A DNA stretch of 34,361 nt. Origin: Aquibium carbonis (GTDB lineage: Bacteria > Pseudomonadota > Alphaproteobacteria > Rhizobiales > Rhizobiaceae). This document shows, piece after piece, positions 26,392-34,361 of the stretch (position 1 is its first letter; every line of letters begins with the position of its first letter). The stretch spans positions 1 to 34,361 of the forward strand of contig NZ_RWKW01000036.1 of assembly GCF_003970795.1 (NCBI RefSeq), read 5' to 3'. The notes under the pieces are model-generated. The model worked only from the letters and a program-made list of their open reading frames with translations. It was not told the origin of the DNA and made no database searches. A program made the position numbers and the translations under genes.

Positions 26392-27639
26392 CTACTCCGC
26401 CGGCTGCGGTGCGGGACCGCCGGAAAGCCCTGGTGAAGGCGCCCGCGGCGTCTCCTCCACGCGCACCGGGCGTCCCGTGGCCGGATCGACGGGCGGCGGG
26501 GCCGCGTCCTCCTCGGCTTTCGTCCGGGCGCGTTCGGCCGCGTCGCGGCGCGAGGCGCGCCAGCTGTCCCAGGTTCCGATGATGCCCTTCGGCAGGAACA
26601 GCGTTACGGCGATGAACAGCCCGCCGAGCGCAAACAGCCAGTATTCCGGCAGGATGCCTGTGAACCAGCTCTTGCCGCCATTGACCAGCAGCGCGCCGAT
26701 GATCGGACCCACCAGCGTGCCGCGTCCGCCGACGGCGGTCCACACCACCACCTCGATCGAGTTCGCCGGCGCGAATTCGCCGGGGTTGATGATGCCGACC
26801 TGCGGCACGTAGAGCGCGCCCGCGATGCCCGCCATCACCGCCGAGATGGTGAAGGCGAAGACCTTGATGTTCTCCGGGCGCCAGCCGATGAAGCGGGTGC
26901 GGCTTTCGGCGTCGCGCACCGCGACCATCAGCATGCCGTACTTCGATCGGGTAATCGCCGAGGTGATCAACAGCGCCAGCGCCAGCGCCAGGGCGCTGGC
27001 CGCAAACAGGCCGGCGCGGGTCTCGGGCGCCTGCACGTTGAAGCCCAGGATGTCCTTGAAATCGGTCAGCCCGTTATTGCCGCCAAAGCCCATGTCGTTG
27101 CGGAAGAAGGCAAGCAGCAGCGCATAGGTCAAGGCCTGCGTGATGATCGACAGATAGACCCCGGTGACGCGGCTGCGGAAGGCAAACCAGCCGAACACGA
27201 AGGCCAGCGCGCCCGGCGCCAGCACGATCATGATGGCGGCGAACCAGAACTGGTCGAAGCCGTACCAGAACCAGGGCAGTTCCTTCCAGTTGAGGAACAC
27301 CATGAAGTCGGGGAGGATCGGATTGCCGTAGACCCCGCGGTCGCCGATCTGCCGCATCAGGTACATGCCCATCGCATAGCCGCCGAGCGCGAAGAAGGCG
27401 CCGTGGCCGAGCGAGAGGATGCCGCAATAGCCCCACACGAGGTCGAGCGCGAGCGCCAGCAGCGCATAGGTCAGGTACTTGCCGACCAGCGCGACCATGT
27501 AGGCCGGCACGTGGAACGGGCTCGACGGCGGCAGCGCGAGATGCAGCACCGGCACCAGCACGGCGACGGCGGCCAGCACCAGGGCGGTGACCAGGACGCG
27601 GCGATTGGAGCCGCCCGTGAACAGGCGCTGGGTGATCAT
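26392..27639 (-). CDS. urtC: Urea ABC transporter permease UrtC
   Basis: A 415-residue inner-membrane permease of the LivM/UrtC type with about ten helices. 'YALLALALDLVWGYCGILSLGHGAFFALGGYAMGMYL' and 'VAVRDAESRTRFIGWRPENIKVFAF' are UrtC signatures. The C-terminus (about 360-415) is a charged, Pro-rich cytoplasmic tail without clear function. The ATG at 27639 overlaps the urtB stop (ATGA). The same frame is open much further upstream (to 28536), but that stretch is antisense-frame noise inside urtB. Confidence 0.95.
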   Translation of the reverse strand: MITQRLFTGGSNRRVLVTALVLAAVAVLVPVLHLALPPSSPFHVPAYMVALVGKYLTYALLALALDLVWGYCGILSLGHGAFFALGGYAMGMYLMRQIGDRGVYGNPILPDFMVFLNWKELPWFWYGFDQFWFAAIMIVLAPGALAFVFGWFAFRSRVTGVYLSIITQALTYALLLAFFRNDMGFGGNNGLTDFKDILGFNVQAPETRAGLFAASALALALALLITSAITRSKYGMLMVAVRDAESRTRFIGWRPENIKVFAFTISAVMAGIAGALYVPQVGIINPGEFAPANSIEVVVWTAVGGRGTLVGPIIGALLVNGGKSWFTGILPEYWLFALGGLFIAVTLFLPKGIIGTWDSWRASRRDAAERARTKAEEDAAPPPVDPATGRPVRVEETPRAPSPGLSGGPAPQPAE

Positions 27640-29252
27640 GCCTCGACAGACCTTCCCTTGAGGGCGAACAGACCGCGCGGGCGCTTCTGGATGAACAGGA
27701 TGATGAGCACCAGCACCAGGATCTTGCCGAGCACCGCCCCCGCATAGGGTTCGAGGAACTTGTTGACGATGCCGAGCGAGAAGGCGCCGACCAGCGTGCC
27801 CCACAGGTTGCCGACGCCGCCGAACACGACCACCATGAAACTGTCGATGATGTAGCCCTGGCCGAGATTGGGCGAGACGTTGTCGATCTGCGACAGCGCC
27901 ACGCCGGCGATCCCGGCGATGCCGGAGCCGAGCGCGAAGGTGAAGGCGTCGACCCACGGGGTGCGGATGCCCATCGACGAGGCCATGCGCCGGTTCGCCG
28001 TCACGGCACGCATCTGCAGGCCCCAGGCCGTGCGCTTGAAGATGTAGAGCAGCAGGCCGAACACGGCGAGCGCGAAGACCACGATCCAGAGCCGGTTCCA
28101 GGTCAGCGCCAGCTGCCCGATCTGGAACCCGCCCGACATCCACGACGGGTTGCCGACTTCCTGGTTGGTCGGCCCGAAGATCGTGCGAACCGCCTGCTGC
28201 AGGATCAGCGAGACGCCCCAGGTGGCGAGCAGCGTCTCGAGCGGACGGCCGTAGAGGAAGCGGATGACGCCGCGCTCCAGCGCCAGCCCGACCGCGCCGG
28301 CGACGAGGAAGGCGAGCGGCAGCGCGATGGTCAGCGACCAGTCGAACAGCCCGGGGAAGGAACTGCGGATCACCGACTGCACGACGAAGGTGGTGTAGGC
28401 GCCGATCATCACCATCTCGCCATGCGCCATGTTGATGACGCCCATGACCCCGAAGGTGATCGCCAGGCCGATGGCGGCGAGCAGCAGCACCGAACCGAGC
28501 GAGATGCCGTACCAGATGTTCTGCCCGATGTCCCAAAGCGCCAGCGACTTGCCGATGGTGTCGATCGCCCGCTGCGCCGCCGCCTGAAGGTCGCCCTGCG
28601 ACCGCGCGGCAAAGCCCGTCAGCAGCGACAGCGTCTCGCGGTCGCCCCGCTGGCCGAGCAAGGCGATGGCATCGAACTTGGCGGCGTCGGGGGCGTCCGA
28701 GACGAGAATGGTGGAGGCGCGGGCGGCCTCCAGCGAGATCTTCACGCTGGTGACCGTCTCGGCCGCGATGGCGGCGTCGAGCGCTTCGAGGTTGGCGGCA
28801 TCGGGTGCGATGAACATGGTGCGCGCGGCGGCGAGCCGGACCACCGGATCCGGCGAGGCGAGCGTCAGGCCGGAGATCACGTCCCGGATCGTCCGGCGAA
28901 GCGAATTGTTGACCTTGACCTTGGTGAAGTCGCCTTTCGGCGCCTCGCCCGCGGCCTCCCCGGTCAGGGGATCGAACAGCGTGGCCGTCTGGCCGCGCTC
29001 CGGCGCGATGAAGACCTGCCGGTCGGATTTGCGGAAGCTCAGATTGCCGTCCGACAGCGCCGAAAGCGGGCGCTCCACCCGCACGTCGCCGGTCGCCGCC
29101 AGGTCACGGACGATTTCCTCGGTCTCGCGGAAATTCTTGCTGTCGGCGAAGCGGGCGATGGTGGCCCGGATCGCTTCGTCGTCGACCTGCGCGGACGCGG
29201 CGCCGGACAGGGCGAGGCCGACCAGGACGAACAGGACGCGCAGGACGGTCAT
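27636..29252 (-). CDS. urtB: Urea ABC transporter permease UrtB
   Basis: A 538-residue permease of the LivH/UrtB type. It has a signal peptide (about 21 residues, ending 'SGAASA'), a periplasmic domain to about residue 238 with HEAT-like helical repeats ('LASPDPVVRLAAARTMF', 'TSVKISLEAARAS'), then the membrane part with 'GLAITFGVMGVINMAHGEMVMIGAYTTFVVQ' and 'ALGSGIAGIAGVALSQIDNVSPNLGQGYIIDSFMVVVFGG'. The long periplasmic N-domain is usual in proteobacterial UrtB and absent from LivH. Start: ATG at 29252 or, closer to an AAAAGG site, GTG at 29258. It is separated from urtA by a 14-bp hairpin. Confidence 0.93.
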   Translation of the reverse strand: MTVLRVLFVLVGLALSGAASAQVDDEAIRATIARFADSKNFRETEEIVRDLAATGDVRVERPLSALSDGNLSFRKSDRQVFIAPERGQTATLFDPLTGEAAGEAPKGDFTKVKVNNSLRRTIRDVISGLTLASPDPVVRLAAARTMFIAPDAANLEALDAAIAAETVTSVKISLEAARASTILVSDAPDAAKFDAIALLGQRGDRETLSLLTGFAARSQGDLQAAAQRAIDTIGKSLALWDIGQNIWYGISLGSVLLLAAIGLAITFGVMGVINMAHGEMVMIGAYTTFVVQSVIRSSFPGLFDWSLTIALPLAFLVAGAVGLALERGVIRFLYGRPLETLLATWGVSLILQQAVRTIFGPTNQEVGNPSWMSGGFQIGQLALTWNRLWIVVFALAVFGLLLYIFKRTAWGLQMRAVTANRRMASSMGIRTPWVDAFTFALGSGIAGIAGVALSQIDNVSPNLGQGYIIDSFMVVVFGGVGNLWGTLVGAFSLGIVNKFLEPYAGAVLGKILVLVLIILFIQKRPRGLFALKGRSVEA

Positions 29253-29287
29253 GGGCACGACGGACCTTTTCGATGGGATTGTGGAAG

Positions 29288-29325
29288 GCTTCCGGGCGGA
29301 CGGGAGGAGGTGTCCGCCCGGAAGC
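29288..29325 (-). promoter_or_regulatory. Intercistronic hairpin between urtA and urtB
   Basis: A perfect 14-bp stem (GCTTCCGGGCGGAC / GTCCGCCCGGAAGC) with a 10-base loop lies 33 bp after the urtA stop. No T-run follows. Such hairpins behind a binding-protein gene commonly protect its mRNA from 3' decay or cause partial termination, so that much more binding protein than permease is made. The loop on the transcript reads ACCUCCUCCC. Confidence 0.8.
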
Positions 29326-29357
29326 GACGCGATCGGATCAGCGGCGCGAGCCGGCGA

Positions 29358-30659
29358 TCAGTTCACGCCCTTGCCGCCGCACTTGCCGGTGGCGACGTTG
29401 AAGTTGCCGCAGGACATCGGAGCCCGCCAGTCGGCGATCAGGTCCTTGGAGTCCGGCAGGTAGTCCGACCACTCGTCGCCCACCACGAGGCCGGTGGTCT
29501 CCCACACGGTCTCCATCTGGCCGTCGGCCTGGATCTCGCCGATCAGCACGGGCTTGGTGATGTGGTGGTTCGGCATCATCGCCGAGTAGCCGCCGGTGAG
29601 GTTCGGCACCGACACGCCGATCATCGCGTCGATCACGGCGTCGCTGTCGGTGGTACCGGCCTTTTCGACCGCCTTCACCCACATGTTGAAGCCGATGTAA
29701 TGGGCTTCCATCGGGTCGTTGGTCACGCGGTCGGGATTCTTGGTGAATTCCTTCCACGCGGCGATGAACTCGGCGTTTTCCGGCGTGTCGACCGACTGGA
29801 AATAGTTCCAGGCCGTCAGGTGACCGACGAGCGGAGCGGTATCGAGGCCGGCGAGTTCTTCCTCACCCACCGAGAAGGCCACAACCGGGATGTCCTCGGC
29901 CTTGACGCCCTGGTTGCCCAGTTCCTTGTAGAACGGCACGTTGGCGTCGCCGTTGATGGTGGAGACGACGGCCGTCTTCTTGCCGGCCGAGCCGAAGGTC
30001 TTGATGTCGGACACGATCGTCTGCCAGTCGGAATGACCGAACGGCGTGTAGTTGATCATGATGTCCTCGGCGGCCACGCCCTTCGATTCCAGGTAGGCCT
30101 CGAGGATCTTGTTGGTGGTGCGCGGATAGACATAGTCGGTGCCGGCAAGCACCCAGCGCTCCACGCCTTCCTCGTTCATCAGGTAGTCGACGGCCGGGAT
30201 CGCCTGCTGGTTGGGCGCGGCGCCGGTGTAGAACACGTTGCGCTGGCTTTCCTCGCCCTCGTACTGGACGGGGTAGAACAGGATCGAGTTCAGCTCCTCG
30301 AAGACCGGCAGGACCGACTTGCGGGACACCGAGGTCCAGCAGCCGAACACGGCCGACACGCCGTTGACGGAGATCAGCTCGCGCGCCTTTTCGGCAAACA
30401 GCGGCCAGTCCGACGCCGGGTCGACGACGACGGCCTCGAGCTTCTTGCCCAGAAGGCCGCCCTTGGCGTTCTGCTGCTCGACGAGCATCAGCATGACGTC
30501 CTTCAGCGTCGTCTCCGAAATTGCCATCGTCCCCGAAAGCGAGTGCAGGATGCCCACCTTGATGGTGTCCTCCTGGGCGGTGGCGGCGCCGGCCATCATC
30601 AGGCCGGCAAGAGCGGCCCCCGAGACCCGCTTCGCCAGTGTTGCGATCATTCCCCTCAT
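29358..30659 (-). CDS. urtA: Urea ABC transporter substrate-binding protein UrtA
   Basis: A 433-residue periplasmic binding protein. The signal peptide is about 28 residues ('LAGLMMAGAATAQ' cleavage region). The mature protein starts 'DTIKVGILHSLSGTMAISETTLKDVMLMLVEQQNAKGG' and contains 'LFYPVQYEGEESQRNVFYTGAAPNQQAIPAVDYL' and 'GPMEAHYIGFNMW'-like 'DPMEAHYIGFNMW', all diagnostic of UrtA/AmiC-like short-chain amide binders. The ATG at 30659 follows a very good GGAGGT ribosome site. A sigma-54 promoter lies about 45 bp upstream. It is the first gene of urtABCDE. Confidence 0.96.
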   Translation of the reverse strand: MRGMIATLAKRVSGAALAGLMMAGAATAQEDTIKVGILHSLSGTMAISETTLKDVMLMLVEQQNAKGGLLGKKLEAVVVDPASDWPLFAEKARELISVNGVSAVFGCWTSVSRKSVLPVFEELNSILFYPVQYEGEESQRNVFYTGAAPNQQAIPAVDYLMNEEGVERWVLAGTDYVYPRTTNKILEAYLESKGVAAEDIMINYTPFGHSDWQTIVSDIKTFGSAGKKTAVVSTINGDANVPFYKELGNQGVKAEDIPVVAFSVGEEELAGLDTAPLVGHLTAWNYFQSVDTPENAEFIAAWKEFTKNPDRVTNDPMEAHYIGFNMWVKAVEKAGTTDSDAVIDAMIGVSVPNLTGGYSAMMPNHHITKPVLIGEIQADGQMETVWETTGLVVGDEWSDYLPDSKDLIADWRAPMSCGNFNVATGKCGGKGVN

Positions 30660-30702
30660 ATTTAAACCTCCGATAAGGGTTCGTGTTGCACCGCACTAGA
30701 CA

Positions 30703-30720
30703 ATGCAACGGCTGTGCCAA
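30703..30720 (-). promoter_or_regulatory. Sigma-54 (-24/-12) promoter of urtABCDE
   Basis: The minus strand reads TTGGCACAGCCGTTGCAT from 30720 to 30703. It has the invariant GG and GC dinucleotides exactly 10 bases apart and matches the TGGCAC-N5-TTGCA consensus fully. Transcription should begin near 30693, leaving a leader of about 33 bases with the GGAGGT ribosome site. This predicts RpoN-dependent control, most likely by NtrC under nitrogen limitation. Confidence 0.85.
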
Positions 30721-30972
30721 ACCCCATGGAGCCGTCATGAAAATACTCAAACCCATGAAAACAATGGGCCCGCCCGCACAGTCCCTGACCATGGAAGCAC
30801 CTGGCGCGCGCCGGTTAAGTCTTTCTTGAGACTTCTTTGCGCAACACGTCGCAACGGCTGATCGAAAATTAGGCAGAACGCCCTTGAAGCCTATTTTCTC
30901 GCCACATGCCGCGCCGGGAGGCGTCTGGCTGCGCTCGTTCGGGGCCAGGCCTGCGGGCCGGGGTTTCGCCGC
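30721..30972. other. Non-coding space between cckA and the urt promoter
   Basis: With the promoter this gap is 313 bp. It should hold the cckA 3' end and the activator sites of the urt promoter. I see a perfect small inverted repeat, AAGTCT-TTCTTG-AGACTT (30817-30834), about 100 bp upstream of the -24 element, and one NtrC-like half site (GCACC, 30798-30802), but no full NtrC palindrome and no clear terminator. Confidence 0.4.
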
Positions 30973-33561
30973 CTAGGCTTCGCCGTCGAGCATGTCCTTG
31001 ACGACCGTCGCCAGCTGCTTGAGCGAAAAAGGCTTGGGCAGGAACCCGAACTTGGCGTCGGCAGGCAGGTTCTTGGCGAAGGCGTCCTCGGCATAGCCGG
31101 ACACGAAGACGAACTTCACATCGGGCTGGCGCTTGCGCAGCTCCACCAAGAGCGTCGGCCCGTCCATCTCCGGCATGACCACGTCCGACACCACGATGTC
31201 GATGGCGCCGTCCAGTTCGTCGAAGATCTCCAGCGCCTCGACGCCCGAGGAGGCCTCGTGAACGGTATAGCCGCGCGAGCGCAGCGCGCGCACGCCGCCC
31301 ATGCGCACCGCGTCCTCGTCCTCGACGAGCAGCACCGTCGCCGAGCCCGACAGGTCCTTCTGGGCTTCCGGCTGCTTGGCGGCCTGGGACGCGGCGGCCT
31401 CGGTCCGCGCGGCTTCCGCGACCTGCTTCTCGTCGGGCACGTGGCGCGGCAGGAAGATGCGGAAGGTCGTCCCCACGCCCACCTGGGAGTCGCAGAAGAT
31501 GAAGCCGCCGGTCTGCTTGATGATGCCGTAGACCATCGACAGGCCGAGACCGGTGCCCTTGCCCACTTCCTTGGTCGTGAAGAAGGGCTCGAAGATCTTC
31601 TTCAGCACGTCCGGCGCGATGCCCGTGCCGGTATCCTCGACGTCGACCTGCACGTAGTCGCCGGGCGTCAGCTCGCGATAGCCGAACTCGGCGCACTGAT
31701 CGGCGGACACGTTCTTGGTGCGCACGATGAGATCGCCCCCGCCGGGCATCGCGTCGCGCGCATTGACGGTGAGGTTGACGATGACCTGCTCGAACTGGCC
31801 GAGATCGACCTTCACCGGCCAGATGTCGCGGCCGTGGTCGATGCGCAGGCGCATGTCGTTGCCGGCGAGGCGGGTGAGCAGCATGCGCAGGTCGGCCAGC
31901 ACGTCCGTCAGGTTGAGCACTTCCGGCCGCAGCGTCTGCCGCCGCGAGAACGCCAGCAGCTGGCGCACCAGCGACGCGGCGCGGTTGGCGTTCTGCTTGA
32001 TGTTCATGATGTCGGCGAAGGACGGGTCGGACGGGCGGTGGCTGGCCAGAAGCAGGTCCGACGCCATGATGATGGCCGTCAGCACGTTGTTGAAATCATG
32101 CGCGATGCCACCGGCGAGCTGCCCCACCGCCTGCATCTTCTGGCCTTGCGCCATCTGCGCCTCGAGCGCCTTCTGCTCGGTCGTGTCGACGGCATAGACG
32201 ATTGCCGCTTCCTCGGCGCTCTCGCCTTCGTTGGCGTCGGCGACGGCGCTGACGTAGAAGCGGATGTGCCGCTCCTCGTCGGTCGGGAGGATGGTGTCGA
32301 TCGGCGCGATGTCGGCCTGGTGCTGCTTGGCCTTTTCCAGCGCGGCGGCGAAGCCTGGCCGGTCGCGTTCGTGGATCACCGTGTCGAGGCGCGCCCGGCG
32401 GTCGACCGCGTCACGATCGACGACCGACGAGAACAGCGACAGGAAGGGCGCGTTCGTGCGCAGGATGCGGCCGGCGCCGTCGATCCCGGCGATCGCCATC
32501 GGCGTGGAATTGAAGAAGCGCGTGAACCGCACTTCCGAAGCGCGCAGGTCGGCGGAGGCATCCTCGCCCTGCGCCCGGTTGAGGACGATGGTCCGGGTCG
32601 GCCCCGGAGCGCCCTCGCGGCTGGCGGTGGCGCGATGCATGAAGCGCACCGGCAGCGCCTCGCCCTTCACCGTCGACAGGTCGAGATCGATCACCGCGTT
32701 GCGGGTGGCGCCCGGATCGGCCTTCACCGAGCGGATCAGCGCCATGCCGTCGCCCGCGACGATCGCAGACAGCCCGACAGACCCCGGCGTGAAGCTGGCG
32801 AGATCGATGCCGAGCCATTCGGCCAGCGTCGCGTTGAGATAGGTGATGCGGCCGGCCGAATCGGCAGAGAAGAAGCCGGCCGGCGCATGGTCCAGATGAT
32901 CGATCGCCTGCTGGAGATCGAGGAAGAAGCGCTCCTGCTCGGCGCGCTCGCCCGAAATGTCGGCGATCTGCCAGGCCAGCAGCGGCTGGCGCTGGCCGAT
33001 GGCGCGGAAGCTTCGCGCCCGCACCCGGTACCAGTGCGCACCCGGCTCGGAACCGGGGCGAATCGACTGGGAGACGCGGAACTCGCCTTCGCCGCTGCGA
33101 CCGTCGCGCAGGCCGAGCGCCAGGCGCTCGACCGTGGGCGAGGCCTCGATGTTGTCGGCGAGCTGGACCTGGAGCGTGCGCACGTCCGCGCCCGACGTCG
33201 CGCCGGTCAGGTGCGCATAGGCCTGGTTGGCATAGAGCACGCGCCCGCGCATGTCCGACACCACCAGCCCCTGCCCCATCGTGTCGATGAAGGCCTTGGC
33301 CAGTTCGTCACCGGAGGAACGCGGCGCCACCTGCACGAAGCCGATGGCCGAGGCGAACAGATAGCCCACGCCGATCATCGCGAGGATGCCGAGAAGGCCG
33401 AGCAGGAAGGGATCGCCGAGCTGGTCGCGCATCAGCGCGAACACGAAGGCGGCGCAGACGAGCACCACGATGAAGACGATCAGTCGAGCGATCGTTCCTG
33501 GACGCGAGTTCTGGTCGACGATGGGCGTCGGATAGAATTCGCCTTCGCCGTTCGCCGCCAT
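30973..33561 (-). CDS. cckA: CckA cell-cycle hybrid histidine kinase
   Basis: An 862-residue membrane hybrid kinase. It has two transmembrane helices (about 24-45 and 51-76), three PAS-like domains (about 88-205, 215-330, 342-462), a HisKA dimerisation helix with phospho-acceptor His488 ('[14 protein letters not shown]'), a catalytic domain with N-box Asn600 and 'DTGTGIA' (643-649), and a C-terminal receiver with Asp748, phospho-acceptor Asp793 and Lys843. '[26 protein letters not shown]' and 'PKPFSLKQL' are typical of CckA. It phosphorylates ChpT, which feeds CtrA and CpdR, and so times replication and division. The two-helix N-terminus and the receiver agree with known CckA architecture. 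It diverges from a FliO-like gene. Confidence 0.93.
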   Translation of the reverse strand: MAANGEGEFYPTPIVDQNSRPGTIARLIVFIVVLVCAAFVFALMRDQLGDPFLLGLLGILAMIGVGYLFASAIGFVQVAPRSSGDELAKAFIDTMGQGLVVSDMRGRVLYANQAYAHLTGATSGADVRTLQVQLADNIEASPTVERLALGLRDGRSGEGEFRVSQSIRPGSEPGAHWYRVRARSFRAIGQRQPLLAWQIADISGERAEQERFFLDLQQAIDHLDHAPAGFFSADSAGRITYLNATLAEWLGIDLASFTPGSVGLSAIVAGDGMALIRSVKADPGATRNAVIDLDLSTVKGEALPVRFMHRATASREGAPGPTRTIVLNRAQGEDASADLRASEVRFTRFFNSTPMAIAGIDGAGRILRTNAPFLSLFSSVVDRDAVDRRARLDTVIHERDRPGFAAALEKAKQHQADIAPIDTILPTDEERHIRFYVSAVADANEGESAEEAAIVYAVDTTEQKALEAQMAQGQKMQAVGQLAGGIAHDFNNVLTAIIMASDLLLASHRPSDPSFADIMNIKQNANRAASLVRQLLAFSRRQTLRPEVLNLTDVLADLRMLLTRLAGNDMRLRIDHGRDIWPVKVDLGQFEQVIVNLTVNARDAMPGGGDLIVRTKNVSADQCAEFGYRELTPGDYVQVDVEDTGTGIAPDVLKKIFEPFFTTKEVGKGTGLGLSMVYGIIKQTGGFIFCDSQVGVGTTFRIFLPRHVPDEKQVAEAARTEAAASQAAKQPEAQKDLSGSATVLLVEDEDAVRMGGVRALRSRGYTVHEASSGVEALEIFDELDGAIDIVVSDVVMPEMDGPTLLVELRKRQPDVKFVFVSGYAEDAFAKNLPADAKFGFLPKPFSLKQLATVVKDMLDGEA

Positions 33562-33744
33562 CCGTCGCGTGTCCTGCCCGAATCCTGATCATGCCGCCCA
33601 GCGCCGGTATGAATCACATAATGACTGGATGCGAAAGCCCATCGGGTCCATTCTTGCCGGCCATCCCGCCCGCAGGCTGCGTTCGCGATCGTCGGGCGAC
33701 CGCTGGTTGGGCGGACGGTCATAATTCTCACGAGGTCGCGTGCT

Positions 33745-33768
33745 CAATTGCTTGCGGCGCGGCAATTG
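33745..33768. promoter_or_regulatory. Inverted repeat in the cckA/fliO divergent region
   Basis: CAATTGC and GCAATTG form perfect 7-bp arms around a 10-base spacer, 40 bp before the FliO-like start and about 180 bp before cckA. The arms are about 17 bp apart centre to centre, which would suit a dimeric regulator. It is not a CtrA site (TTAA-N7-TTAA). No T-run follows. Confidence 0.35.
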
Positions 33769-33807
33769 GCGTGTCAATCGTGTCGCGGCACTGCAAAGGA
33801 GAGTTTG

Positions 33808-34361
33808 ATGACCGGCTTGCTGGATGGCTTGATTGATTCGCGGCTGGTTCCGGCGGTCACCTGGCTCATCATCGGCGTGATCGCGCTGATCGTCGTCTAC
33901 ACCGCATACCGGATCGTCCGCATGCTGACCGCGGGCACCTACATCGCCGGTGGACGCGGTCGCCGGACGAGGCTGGCCGTCCTGGATGCAGCGGCCGTCG
34001 ACGAGCGCAGGCGGCTGGTTCTGGTTCGTCGCGACGATGTCGAGCATCTCATCCTGATCGGAGGGCCGACCGACGTCGTCGTCGAGCCGAACATCCGACT
34101 CGGTGTTCGCCCCAGCGCCGATCACGACGTCCGCGCCGCGCAGCGCCCGACGCGTCCGGTCGCCGCCGATCCCGAGGAAGCACTCGATTCCTATGATCAC
34201 GGCGATCAGGCGCTTCAGCCGCACCCCTTGCCGTCCGCTCCGCCGCGCCAGCCCCGCCAGCCGGAGCGCAGGGTCGAGCGCAAGCCGGCCCCGCGGCCGC
34301 CGTCACGGCCGATCCACGTCGATCACGCGCCGGTGCACCAGCAGGCCTACGCCGAGCCGGC
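33808..34361 (+). CDS. FliO-like flagellar biosynthesis protein, 5' part
   Basis: The frame is open from the ATG at 33808 to the window end (184 codons); the stop is outside. AAGGAG stands 7 bases before the ATG. A short periplasmic start is followed by one transmembrane helix ('PAVTWLIIGVIALIVVYTAYRIV', about 15-37) and a compact cytoplasmic domain with 'RRRLVLVRRDDVEHLILIGGPTDVVVEPNI', the FliO hallmark, then a long Pro/Arg-rich tail. FliO helps assemble the FliP ring of the flagellar export gate. In alphaproteobacteria such genes often lie away from the main flagellar cluster; the assignment to flagella rather than a FliO-fold membrane protein of other function is therefore less certain. 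Confidence 0.75.
   Translation, partial: MTGLLDGLIDSRLVPAVTWLIIGVIALIVVYTAYRIVRMLTAGTYIAGGRGRRTRLAVLDAAAVDERRRLVLVRRDDVEHLILIGGPTDVVVEPNIRLGVRPSADHDVRAAQRPTRPVAADPEEALDSYDHGDQALQPHPLPSAPPRQPRQPERRVERKPAPRPPSRPIHVDHAPVHQQAYAEP

Noticed and set aside
27640-28536. Apparent long N-terminal extension of UrtC
   Set aside because: The urtC frame stays open inside urtB, but the UrtC-like protein begins at the ATG overlapping the urtB stop.
28422-30665. 747-codon open frame on the plus strand across urtA and urtB
   Set aside because: It runs through two unrelated real genes and their intercistronic hairpin on the other strand, with shadow-type composition.
30817-30834. AAGTCT/AGACTT inverted repeat as a cckA terminator
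   Set aside because: It lies about 140 bp from the cckA stop, has only 6-bp AT-containing arms and no T-run on the cckA strand; kept only as a note in the gap description.
31258-33588. 776-codon open frame on the plus strand opposite cckA
   Set aside because: It is the shadow frame of the clearly recognised kinase, with no domain or credible ribosome site.

Overview
The window looks like a chromosomal segment of a GC-rich alphaproteobacterium, most likely a member of the Hyphomicrobiales close to the Mesorhizobium/Phyllobacteriaceae group. The reasons are a CckA cell-cycle hybrid kinase beside a FliO-like gene, a complete urtABCDE urea transporter, an alphaproteobacterial GyrA with Ala at the quinolone 'Ser83' position, a DUF1127 small protein and a CoxD/CoxE/XdhC molybdo-hydroxylase maturation cluster. 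Genes are dense and mostly in short operons. I see no rRNA, tRNA, insertion sequence, prophage, CRISPR array or origin.

Region 1 (1-8827): the end of a glyoxalase I gene, a propionyl-CoA carboxylase beta subunit (pccB), and directly behind it a VapBC toxin-antitoxin pair. On the minus strand follow an amidase and a Tas-type aldo/keto reductase in one operon, a DUF2218 protein and a short J-domain protein. Plus-strand genes encode a DUF1127 small protein and a secreted DUF1176-like protein. A DUF1330 protein and a secreted alpha/beta hydrolase are on the minus strand and may be the tail of the next operon.

Region 2 (8893-14293, minus): a compact operon read as flavin reductase, MoxR/CoxD ATPase, CoxE-like VWA protein, XdhC N-terminal half, XdhC C-terminal half, and a molybdopterin-binding/MobA-like fusion. 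It holds a set of post-translational factors for a molybdenum hydroxylase (CO dehydrogenase/xanthine dehydrogenase family), but the hydroxylase subunits are not in the window. A promoter and a perfect palindrome lie in front of it, in the space shared with the divergent next region. This is the best candidate for something not well described.

Region 3 (14460-19753, plus): an orphan periplasmic binding protein of the branched-chain amino acid type followed 4 bp later by a self-processing P1-family (DmpA-like) aminopeptidase, a DUF2259 secreted protein, a four-helix membrane protein, purB and two very small membrane proteins. A strong hairpin terminator closes the block against gyrA.

Region 4 (19867-24810): gyrA (minus, TTG start), then divergently a CPBP membrane protease and a MarC-family protein, and a small charged protein on the minus strand.

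Region 5 (24941-30720, minus): the urea ABC transporter urtABCDE with a textbook sigma-54 promoter in front of urtA and a 14-bp perfect hairpin between urtA and urtB. This predicts nitrogen-controlled urea uptake with extra binding protein relative to permease. No urease genes are within view.

Region 6 (30973-34361): cckA (minus) and, divergently, a FliO-like gene cut by the window end. Most of the window is ordinary core genome. The main points worth following are the orphan molybdo-hydroxylase maturation operon, the binding protein/peptidase pair, the toxin-antitoxin behind pccB, and the urt regulatory signals.
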